Below, piece after piece: positions 1 through 5,198 of a stretch of DNA of 5,793 bases; the stretch's first letter is position 1, and each line of letters opens with the position of its first letter. The notes beneath the pieces were generated by a model, which worked only from the letters and a program-made list of their open reading frames with translations, made no database searches and had not been told where the DNA came from. The position numbers and the translations under genes are program-made. This DNA is from CAVPEW01 sp050247895 (GTDB lineage: Bacteria > Actinomycetota > Acidimicrobiia > Acidimicrobiales > VFJN01). Where the stretch lies: NCBI GenBank assembly GCA_050247895.1, contig JBFWTJ010000242.1, positions 1 through 5,793 on the forward strand. The letters run 5' to 3'.

Positions 1-470
1 GTGCCGAGCTGTACCGGTTCGCGCGCCGGGGCCTGGGCGACGGCGCGCTGGCCGAGGATGCGGTGCAGGAGACCTTCGTCCGGGCCTGGCGGGCCTTCGG
101 GCGCTACGACGCGACCCGGGCGTCCATGCGGACCTGGCTGTTCGCCATCCTGCGCAACGTCATCGTGGACCTCGCCCGGGCCCGGGCCTCGCGCCCGCCG
201 GTCGCGGGGCGTGAGGCGGGCCCGGTCGAGCGGTTCGGCCAGGCCGACCCGTTCGAGGCCGCGGTGACGGCTTGGGAGGTCGAGGCGGCGTTGGCCGAGA
301 TCCCGGTCGACCAGCGACGGGCGCTGGTCGAGGTCCACTGGCGGGGCCGTCGCTACGCCGAGGTGGCCGCCGAGCTGGGGGTGCCGGAGGGCACGGTGAA
401 GAGCAGGGTGTACCACGGGTTGCGGGCCCTGCGGGCCTCGCTCGAGGCGCGGGGCTGGTCCGATGGTTGA
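1..470 (+). CDS. ECF-type RNA polymerase sigma factor (5' end missing)
   Basis: An extracytoplasmic-function sigma factor that directs RNA polymerase to a stress or envelope regulon. The window cuts off the start: the first whole codon is at 3 and the visible part is 155 residues. Sigma region 2 covers about residues 3-60, with the typical EDAVQETFVRAWR helix and the TWLFAILRNVIVDLAR stretch. A variable linker follows, then region 4 at about 98-150, with the IPVDQRRALVEV start and the helix-turn-helix AAELGVPEGTVKSRVYHGLR that reads the -35 element. No additional C-terminal domain is present. The GTG at 63 is not the true start, because sigma region 2 coding continues upstream of it without a stop. 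The stop overlaps the anti-sigma gene by 8 bp, so the two are probably translationally coupled. The family is clear; the subgroup and target promoters cannot be read from this sequence. Confidence 0.93.
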   Translation, partial: AELYRFARRGLGDGALAEDAVQETFVRAWRAFGRYDATRASMRTWLFAILRNVIVDLARARASRPPVAGREAGPVERFGQADPFEAAVTAWEVEAALAEIPVDQRRALVEVHWRGRRYAEVAAELGVPEGTVKSRVYHGLRALRASLEARGWSDG

Positions 471-1167
471 GCACGAGGAGGCCTGCCCCGAGTGGCAGGA
501 GGACGTGGCCGGGTTCCTGGTCGCCCAGATCGACCCGGCCCGCGAGGTGGCGTTGGCCCACCACCTGCGCTCGTGCGACCGCTGCCGGGCCGAGGTCGAC
601 TCGCTGAGCGACCTGGTCGCGGTGTCGTTGACCGCGGAGCCCGAGCCGCACCGGGCGGTCGACGATCCTCCGCCCGAGCTGCGCAGCCGGGTGACCTCGG
701 AGCTCTCCGGGCAGCGGCGGGCCCGGCGGTCGCGCCGCCGCCTGCGGGCGCTGGTGGCCGACGCCCGGGCCTGGGCCGCGGGCGGGGTGGTGGTGGCGGT
801 GGTCGCGGTGATCGCGGCGGTGGTCGTGGGCTCGGGCGACGGGGACGGGGGGCGGCTCCCGGGCGATCCGGTCCGCTTCGCCCTGGCCCCCGAGGGGGCC
901 CGGGTCGAGGCCGTCGTGGCCGACGACCCGTCCGGCTCGGTGGTGCAGGTCATCGCCGAGGGCCTGGACCCCGCCGAGACCTACGCGCTGTGGCTCACGC
1001 CGCCGGGCGTGGACTGGACCGGCAGGGTCCCCGCGGGCACGTTCCGCCCTGACGAGGCCGGTCGGGTCGACGTGCGGCTGGAGTGCGCCCTGCCGGCCGA
1101 GGTGGTCGAACGGGTCTGGGCCACCGACGGCTCGGGCGCCGTGGTGATCGACACCCAGGAGGCGTGA
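463..1167 (+). CDS. Transmembrane zinc-binding anti-sigma factor with RskA-like C-terminal domain
   Basis: Predicted to hold the upstream sigma factor inactive at the membrane. The 234-residue protein has three parts. The N-terminal cytoplasmic domain carries a ZAS-type zinc site: Cys8, then His34-x3-Cys38-x2-Cys41. An Arg-rich stretch at 84-95 precedes one membrane helix at about 103-123 (a Val/Ala-rich run), giving a cytoplasmic N-terminus by the positive-inside rule. The outer part, about 135-234, resembles the anti-sigma-K (RskA) C-terminal domain, with a YALWL segment near 173-177. The ATG at 463 lies inside the last codons of the sigma gene, which is the usual arrangement for such pairs. 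Family knowledge suggests release by regulated proteolysis or by oxidation of the zinc site; which applies here is not shown. The identity as anti-sigma factor is strong, the signal sensed is unknown. Confidence 0.9.
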   Translation: MVEHEEACPEWQEDVAGFLVAQIDPAREVALAHHLRSCDRCRAEVDSLSDLVAVSLTAEPEPHRAVDDPPPELRSRVTSELSGQRRARRSRRRLRALVADARAWAAGGVVVAVVAVIAAVVVGSGDGDGGRLPGDPVRFALAPEGARVEAVVADDPSGSVVQVIAEGLDPAETYALWLTPPGVDWTGRVPAGTFRPDEAGRVDVRLECALPAEVVERVWATDGSGAVVIDTQEA

Positions 1168-1186
1168 CCGGCGGCGTGCCGCCGGT
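1167..1186. terminator. Probable bidirectional terminator hairpin between convergent genes
   Basis: A perfect inverted repeat: ACCGGCGGC at 1167-1175 and GCCGCCGGT at 1178-1186, separated by GT. In RNA it would fold with 8 pairs around a CGTG loop. It fills nearly the whole 22-bp gap between the stop of the anti-sigma gene and the stop of the opposite-strand flavoprotein gene, so it could end transcription from both sides. There is no T-run on either side, as is common for stem-loops in high-GC actinobacteria, so termination strength is uncertain. Confidence 0.6.
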
Positions 1187-1189
1187 CCC

Positions 1190-2449
1190 TCAGGCAGGGA
1201 TGCGGTCGGGGACGGCGCGGGCCAGCCGGGCCACGGCCCGGTAGGCGGCCTCGGCCGGTCCGATCTCGTCGGGGCGCAGGAGGTTGGCCATGATCCGCAG
1301 CACCCACTCCATCAAGGTCCGGGAGCGGACGCCGACGCGGGTGAGCTCCTGCATGAGCGCGGGCTGGCCGATGAGCTGGGAGAAGGCCCGGGCGACGCGG
1401 AAGTAGAGGCCGTACTCGTCCTCGAGCAGGGCCGGGTAGCGGGACAGGGGCCGGGCCGTGCCCTCGACCAGGGCCTCGTCGAGCAGGCCCGCGGCGAGGC
1501 GGCCGGTCTCGTAGGCGTAGTCGATGCCCTCGCCGTTGAAGGGGTTGATGGATCCCGCGGCGTCTCCGACCACGAGCCAGTTGGGCCCGGCCTTGGGGTG
1601 CACGGACCCGGCCATGGGGAGCCGCCCGCCGGTGGCCGGGGCCAGGATGGCGTCGGGGTCGATGCCCCAGTGGGCCGGCGCGGTGGCGGCCCACTCCTTC
1701 ATGAGGTTCGTCGTGTTGACCTCGCGCCAGCCGCGGAAGGTCGACAGCAGGCCGATGCCCACGTTGATGGTCCCGTCGCCGACCGGGAAGATCCAGCCGT
1801 AGCCGGGCAGCGACTCGCCGGCGCGGTTCCGCACGTCGAGCGCCGACTCGATCCAGGGGTCGTCGTGGAGGGGGCTCTCGAAGTACCCGCGGATGGCCAT
1901 GCCCTGCACCAGCCGGCGGTCACGGGCGCCACCCAGCGCCCGGCCGAAGCGCGACAGGGAGCCGTCGGCGACCACGACGTAGCGGGCCCTGACCTCCTGC
2001 TCGGCCCCGGCGCCCTTGGCTTTGACCACCGCCCCCCGCAGCAGGCCGTCCTCGACCACCGGGCGCAGGGCCTCGGTCCCCTGGAGCAGGGTGGCGCCGT
2101 GGGCTACGGCGCTCTGGGCCACGAGGTGGTCGAGGTCGCGCCGTCGCACGACGTAGCCGTGGGACGGGTGGACGGGGTGCTCGGGCCAGCGCAGCTCCAG
2201 GGTCGTCCCGTGCGCCACGCAGCGCAGCCCGTCGTAGCGGTGGTGGGCGGCGGCGATCGCGTCCTCGAGGCCCATGGCCCGCAGCTGGGTCACCGCCCGG
2301 GGGGTGAGCCCGTCGCCGCAGGTCTTGTCCCGGGGGAACACCTTCTTCTCGACCACCACGACGTCGTGGCCGGCCCGGGCGAGCCAGTGCGCGGCGGCCG
2401 CGCCGGCCGGACCGCCGCCGATGACCAGGACGTCGTGACGTTGCGCCAT
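1190..2449 (-). CDS. Geranylgeranyl reductase family FAD-dependent oxidoreductase (possible menaquinone side-chain reductase)
   Basis: A flavoprotein of 419 residues, full length for the family. It starts with the Rossmann FAD motif GGGPAG at 11-16 and an acidic residue (Glu34) at the end of the second strand, followed by the family signature PRDKTCGDGLTPRAV at 39-53. A YGWIFPVGDGTINVGIG block lies at 217-233, and the second FAD motif GDAAGSINPFNGEGIDYA spans 295-312. Members reduce isoprenoid double bonds, for example in geranylgeranyl lipids or, as MenJ does in mycobacteria, one isoprene unit of menaquinone. Position right behind a cytochrome c gene and beside a quinol-oxidising complex favours the menaquinone role, but this is inference. 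I chose the ATG at 2449 because GGAG sits 7 nt upstream and the Rossmann fold begins at residue 6. The open frame extending further upstream runs through the cytochrome gene. It probably shares a transcript with that gene, with a 32-bp gap. Confidence 0.9.
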   Translation of the reverse strand: MAQRHDVLVIGGGPAGAAAAHWLARAGHDVVVVEKKVFPRDKTCGDGLTPRAVTQLRAMGLEDAIAAAHHRYDGLRCVAHGTTLELRWPEHPVHPSHGYVVRRRDLDHLVAQSAVAHGATLLQGTEALRPVVEDGLLRGAVVKAKGAGAEQEVRARYVVVADGSLSRFGRALGGARDRRLVQGMAIRGYFESPLHDDPWIESALDVRNRAGESLPGYGWIFPVGDGTINVGIGLLSTFRGWREVNTTNLMKEWAATAPAHWGIDPDAILAPATGGRLPMAGSVHPKAGPNWLVVGDAAGSINPFNGEGIDYAYETGRLAAGLLDEALVEGTARPLSRYPALLEDEYGLYFRVARAFSQLIGQPALMQELTRVGVRSRTLMEWVLRIMANLLRPDEIGPAEAAYRAVARLARAVPDRIPA

Positions 2450-2481
2450 CGGTTCGCTCCGATCGGCGGGGCGGGGAGGTG

Positions 2482-3216
2482 TCAGCCGGCCTCGAGCTTC
2501 GCGGGGTCGACGCCGGCGTCCTCGGCGAGGGGACCGAGCCCCACGTCGGCGAAGGTGAGCTCGCCCGAGGCGACGGCCAGGAGCTCCTCCTGGTCGGCCT
2601 CCTCCTCGCCGGCGAACTGCGTCCGCTCGTAGAGGACGACCTGGGCCAGCTCCTGGTCCGACAGGCCGGGGTGCTCGGGCATGAGGCTGCCGGTCTTGGC
2701 CTTGTCCTCCGCGCCGTAGGAGTCGCCGGGCCAGCCGGGCGACCCGACCCGCACCCACATCATGTGGTCGCGGTAGTCCGGCCAGGTCTCGACGACGGCC
2801 TCGAAGCCGGGGACGGTGGCCGAGCCGGCACCGTTGGCGCCGTGGCAACCGCTGCAACCGGCTGAGGCGTAGATCTGGCCGCCGAGGGCGAGGGGGCTGT
2901 TGTCCTCCGAGGGCGGCGGCTCGAGCGTGCCCTGGTACACGTAGGCCCAAAGGGGCAGGCCGGCCAGGACGGGCATCGCCCAGTAGGGGATGCGGCGGCG
3001 GCGGAGGCGGGCCTCGACCTCGGGCCGGACGGGCTCGGGGGCGGGCGGCGGCTCCGGTGCCGCGGGCACGGCCGGCGTGGGCGCCGCCTCGACGGCCGCG
3101 GCCGGAGCCTGCGCGGCCGGGTCGGACGGAGCGGCGTCACCGGTGCTCTCCCCTCCGCCGATGGCGGCGCGACGGGCCTTCGATCGCTGGAGCAGGTGCT
3201 CGGGGATCTCGGTCAA
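2482..3216 (-). CDS. Membrane-anchored monohaem cytochrome c
   Basis: A 244-residue c-type cytochrome, probably the electron acceptor subunit of the bc-type complex encoded on the other strand. The N-terminal 75 residues are hydrophilic: a short IPEHLLQRSKARR motif at 4-16, then an Ala/Pro-rich linker. Arg72-75 precede one membrane helix at about 76-97, placing the N-terminus in the cytoplasm and the haem domain outside. The haem site is CSGCH at 121-125; Met179 in the GSLMPEHP segment is the likely sixth ligand, followed by the LSDQELAQVVLYER C-terminal helix. The start is TTG at 3216, with GGAGG four nucleotides upstream (3221-3225). The open frame continues 90 codons further, but that part is Arg/Pro/Gly-rich and looks like translated intergenic DNA. 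First gene of a two-gene unit with the flavoprotein. The cytochrome class is certain; the partner complex is inferred from context. Confidence 0.9.
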   Translation of the reverse strand: MTEIPEHLLQRSKARRAAIGGGESTGDAAPSDPAAQAPAAAVEAAPTPAVPAAPEPPPAPEPVRPEVEARLRRRRIPYWAMPVLAGLPLWAYVYQGTLEPPPSEDNSPLALGGQIYASAGCSGCHGANGAGSATVPGFEAVVETWPDYRDHMMWVRVGSPGWPGDSYGAEDKAKTGSLMPEHPGLSDQELAQVVLYERTQFAGEEEADQEELLAVASGELTFADVGLGPLAEDAGVDPAKLEAG

Positions 3217-3220
3217 GGTT

Positions 3221-3225
3221 CCTCC
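3221..3225 (-). promoter_or_regulatory. Shine-Dalgarno site that fixes the TTG start of the cytochrome c gene
   Basis: On the minus strand the sequence reads GGAGGAACC directly before TTG. GGAGG is a full core Shine-Dalgarno with four nucleotides to the start codon. This supports TTG at 3216 over the GTG or ATG codons of the longer open frame. The second support is that the resulting N-terminus, (M)TEIPEHL, is identical over its first eight residues to that of the subunit IV gene at 5199. Confidence 0.7.
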
Positions 3226-3245
3226 GACGACGACGTTCGGCTCGA

Positions 3246-3275
3246 AACCTAGGTCAGCCCCGACGGCCCGACCAA
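3246..3275 (-). promoter_or_regulatory. Candidate promoter for the cytochrome c / flavoprotein unit
   Basis: On the minus strand TTGGTC (3275-3270) and TAGGTT (3251-3246) are separated by 18 bp. The first matches three of six positions of a housekeeping -35 box; the second fits the TAnnnT pattern of actinobacterial -10 boxes. Transcription would begin near 3239, leaving a leader of about 23 nt that includes the Shine-Dalgarno. The match is weak and could be chance. Confidence 0.3.
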
Positions 3276-3424
3276 GCCAACCGCGGCCCTCCGGAGGACG
3301 GGGCGCGGGTGCCGGTCGCGCCGGCTCGCGGCGGGGCCGCGCCCGGCCCGACCGGCGGGGTGCGGGGCGCGCCGGTCTGGCGCGTCCGGGCCTCCGGAGG
3401 GCCGCTGCCGGGCCGTCGCGGCGC

Positions 3425-3444
3425 GGATCACCCCAATGTGATCC
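3425..3444. promoter_or_regulatory. Inverted repeat, candidate operator
   Basis: Perfect 7-bp arms, GGATCAC (3425-3431) and GTGATCC (3438-3444), flank the spacer CCCAAT. It lies roughly in the middle of the divergent region, about 95 bp before the plus-strand start codon. The arms are in the opposite order to a CRP site (TCAC-N6-GTGA), so a different regulator or an RNA hairpin would be needed. Function is inferred from symmetry and position only. Confidence 0.4.
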
Positions 3445-3506
3445 TCCGGAAGGTGCCGTGCTAGACCAGTCGGAGGCCGTGGGCACCCACCGCCTGTGCC
3501 CGTCAA

Positions 3507-3520
3507 GTGAGCGATTTCAC
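3507..3520. promoter_or_regulatory. Candidate CRP/FNR-family binding site
   Basis: GTGA-GCGATT-TCAC is a perfect symmetric match to the GTGA-N6-TCAC core of CRP-type sites (consensus TGTGA-N6-TCACA); both outermost bases differ. It ends 17 bp before the GTG start of the first operon gene and abuts the Shine-Dalgarno region. GlxR and Crp of actinobacteria use this motif and are known to control respiratory genes. At this position it would act as a repressor site unless transcription starts very close to the gene. Confidence 0.4.
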
Positions 3521-3537
3521 GAGGGAGCCAGCCACCA

Positions 3538-3960
3538 GTGGTCGCGTTCACCACATCGTTGATCATCGCCCTGCTGGGCGACGTGGTGGTCGTCCTGTAC
3601 AGCCGGCGCCGCTCGCCCGGTGCCTCCCTCAGCTGGGGTCAGGCCATGGCGGCGGCCACCTTCGCCTTCTTCTTCATGTTCTGGTGGTACGGCGTGGTGC
3701 CCCACCAGTGGCTGACCTGGGCCGACAACGAGCTCGGCTGGCGTTCGGACAAGTTGCTGGCCGGCCCGGGCGAGGTCTTCGAGGCGCTGCCCTTCACGCT
3801 GACCTGGCTGCTGGTCCGCGACCTGGTCGCGTGCGGCATCTACGGCCTGGCCCTGACGCTGCACGTCTACCACTGGGCGCAGTGGCAGGACCGCCGCAAG
3901 GCGCGCGAGGTCAAGGTGCCCGCGTCGCAGTACGGCCGACCCCTGGTGCGGAAGGGCTGA
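3538..3960 (+). CDS. Small membrane protein, three predicted helices, function unknown
   Basis: A 140-residue protein I do not recognise. It has three predicted membrane helices at about 2-21, 36-54 and 86-112. The second is rich in aromatic residues (FAFFFMFWWYG). Between helices two and three is a loop of about 30 residues containing HQWLTWAD, and the C-terminal 28 residues are basic and hydrophilic. Histidines 56, 109 and 112 lie in or next to helices, but there is no recognisable haem or metal motif. The start is GTG at 3538, with GAGGGAG ending 10 nt upstream. It is the first gene of the bc-type operon, 8 bp before the ferredoxin gene, which suggests an accessory or anchoring subunit of that complex. 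That role is inferred from position and membrane topology only. Confidence 0.75.
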   Translation: MVAFTTSLIIALLGDVVVVLYSRRRSPGASLSWGQAMAAATFAFFFMFWWYGVVPHQWLTWADNELGWRSDKLLAGPGEVFEALPFTLTWLLVRDLVACGIYGLALTLHVYHWAQWQDRRKAREVKVPASQYGRPLVRKG

Positions 3961-3968
3961 TCGCCCCG

Positions 3969-4385
3969 ATGGCACGGACCGACGCCAACCCGCCGATGCC
4001 CGAGTTCCGGGAGGACTACGTCCTCCAGGAGGTCGACGCGGCGTGGCTGGCCAAGGCGGTCAAGCCCAAGCAGTTCATCCACATCGACCAGTCCGAGTGC
4101 ATCATGTGCGAGGGCTGCGTCGACATCTGCCCGTGGAAGTGCATCCACATGGTGCGGCCGTCGGCGATCGACGACGCCATCGACGTGGACCGCCCGGGCG
4201 ACGATCCGAGCGACCACGTCATCTTCACCATCGACGACGACGTCTGCACGCGGTGCGCCCTCTGCGTCGACCGCTGCCCCACCGGTGTGATCATCCTCGG
4301 CAAGGTCGGCGACCCCGACCCCGAGGGCGACTTCCACCAGCGGACGAGCTCGCACGGCTACGGCTACGGCATGCGGTTGGGTTAG
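3969..4385 (+). CDS. 2[4Fe-4S] ferredoxin-type protein of the bc-type operon
   Basis: A 138-residue iron-sulfur electron carrier. Two classic cluster motifs are visible: Cys44-x2-Cys47-x2-Cys50-x3-Cys54-Pro and Cys93-x2-Cys96-x2-Cys99-x3-Cys103-Pro, predicting two [4Fe-4S] clusters; Cys58 is extra. The motifs are 49 residues apart, farther than in small bacterial ferredoxins, with an acidic insert at 68-82. About 40 residues precede the first cluster and a Gly/Tyr-rich tail ends the protein. There is no signal peptide, twin-arginine motif or membrane helix, so it should be cytoplasmic. It lies where a Rieske gene often stands, between a small membrane protein and cytochrome b. The ATG at 3969 has only a distant GGAAGGG upstream, so translation may be coupled to the preceding gene. 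The cluster assignment is firm; the partner and direction of electron flow are unknown. Confidence 0.93.
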   Translation: MARTDANPPMPEFREDYVLQEVDAAWLAKAVKPKQFIHIDQSECIMCEGCVDICPWKCIHMVRPSAIDDAIDVDRPGDDPSDHVIFTIDDDVCTRCALCVDRCPTGVIILGKVGDPDPEGDFHQRTSSHGYGYGMRLG

Positions 4386-4399
4386 GAGAAGAGCGAACA

Positions 4400-5188
4400 G
4401 TGGCCAACACGATGGAAGGCAAGGGCCTGGGCCAACGGCTGCAGGACTCGCTGAAGGGCCTGCCCGACAAGGTCCAGGGCTCCCAGACCTGGAACTCGAT
4501 CTTCCGACCGGGCTCGATCTTCCGGAAGGGCTACAGCGACAGCCCCCGGAACCGCTCCTACGTGATCATGAACTCGGTGCTGTACCACCTGCACCCGGTC
4601 AAGGTGAAGCGGCACGCGGTGAAGGTCTCCTACACGCTGTGCCTGGGCGGCCTGAGCTTCTTCCTCTTCATCCTGCTCACGGTCACCGGCATCTTCCTGA
4701 TGTTCTTCTACCGGCCGACCGCGGCGCAGGCCTGGAACGACATCTACACGCTGCAGACCTCGGTGACCTTCGGCCTCTTGGTCCGGAACATGCACCGATG
4801 GGCCGCCCACCTGATGGTGCTGTCGGTGTTCCTGCACATGGCGCGCGTCTTCTACCACGGCGCCTACAAGCCTCCCCGGGAGTTCAACTGGGTGATCGGC
4901 GTGATCCTGCTCACGCTCACCCTGCTCCTCTCGTTCACCGGCTACCTGCTGCCCTGGGACCAGCTGGCCCTCTGGGCGGTGACGGTGGGTACGAACATGA
5001 TGGGTTACACCCCGGTGTTCGGGGACCAGGTGCGGTTCGTCCTCCTAGGTGGCGTGGAGATCGGGTCCGACACCCTGTTGCGCTGGTACGTGCTGCACGT
5101 CCTCATGCTCCCGTTCGTGATCGTCATCTTCATGGCGATCCACTTCTGGCGGGTCCGCAAGGACGGCGGCATCTCGGGACCGCTGTAG
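4400..5188 (+). CDS. b6-type cytochrome b (N-terminal cytochrome b subunit of a bc-type complex)
   Basis: The quinone-binding dihaem core subunit, 262 residues with four membrane helices. Haem ligands are His132 and His146 in helix B (14 apart) and His233 and His248 in helix D (15 apart); the 15-residue step is the b6 pattern rather than the mitochondrial bc1 one. Cys81, in a CLGG context before helix A, lies 51 residues before His132, exactly as Cys35 and His86 in chloroplast cytochrome b6, where this Cys binds haem c_i. GYLLPWDQ at 181-188 is the conserved segment near the Qo site. About 46 extra residues precede the b6-like part. The split from subunit IV is also b6f-like. I chose GTG at 4400 because AGGAG lies 11 nt upstream; ATG at 4412 is an alternative. 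It follows the ferredoxin gene by 14 bp. Confidence 0.94.
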   Translation: MANTMEGKGLGQRLQDSLKGLPDKVQGSQTWNSIFRPGSIFRKGYSDSPRNRSYVIMNSVLYHLHPVKVKRHAVKVSYTLCLGGLSFFLFILLTVTGIFLMFFYRPTAAQAWNDIYTLQTSVTFGLLVRNMHRWAAHLMVLSVFLHMARVFYHGAYKPPREFNWVIGVILLTLTLLLSFTGYLLPWDQLALWAVTVGTNMMGYTPVFGDQVRFVLLGGVEIGSDTLLRWYVLHVLMLPFVIVIFMAIHFWRVRKDGGISGPL

Positions 5189-5192
5189 GAGG
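5187..5192 (+). promoter_or_regulatory. Strong Shine-Dalgarno of the subunit IV gene
   Basis: AGGAGG, a full-length Shine-Dalgarno, overlaps the TAG stop of the cytochrome b gene and stands 6 nt before the ATG at 5199. It fixes the start and therefore confirms that the long Ala-rich N-terminal extension of subunit IV is translated. Confidence 0.7.
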
Positions 5193-5198
5193 CCACGG

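Larger units (their letters stand above)
3217..3537. other. Divergent intergenic control region, no gene seen
   Basis: A 321-bp stretch between the minus-strand cytochrome c gene and the plus-strand bc operon. Frames run open through it, but their translations are Arg/Pro/Gly-rich with no recognisable domain, so I read it as non-coding. It contains a candidate promoter for the cytochrome c unit, two inverted repeats (3425-3444 and 3507-3520) and copies of the palindrome CCTCCGGAGG (3288-3297 and 3391-3400, with a partial copy at 3443-3450). No convincing -35/-10 pair for the plus-strand operon was found by eye. Confidence 0.6.

Noticed and set aside
1..267. An 88-codon frame starting with GTG at position 1
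   Set aside because: It is a shadow of the ECF sigma factor, whose region 2 reads clearly in frame 3 from the window edge.
1598..2632. A 344-codon plus-strand open frame opposite the flavoprotein gene
   Set aside because: It is a GC-driven shadow: its Gly/Pro/His-rich translation has no domain, while the opposite strand encodes a clear FAD enzyme.
2450..2950. A 167-residue N-terminal extension of the flavoprotein in the same open frame
   Set aside because: It overlaps the cytochrome c gene in another frame, has no domain, and the ATG at 2449 has a Shine-Dalgarno and begins right before the Rossmann fold.
3217..3486. A 90-codon N-terminal extension of cytochrome c
   Set aside because: The translation is Arg/Pro/Gly-rich without signal or domain, and the TTG at 3216 has GGAGG just upstream and gives an N-terminus shared with subunit IV.
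3507..3968. A longer open frame in front of the ferredoxin, overlapping the small membrane protein
   Set aside because: Its translation is low-complexity Gly/Arg/Pro; the membrane protein frame has clear helices, and the ferredoxin begins sensibly at ATG 3969.
4043..4399. A longer open frame in front of cytochrome b
   Set aside because: It runs through the ferredoxin gene in another frame and is His/Arg/Pro-rich; the GTG at 4400 has a Shine-Dalgarno just upstream.
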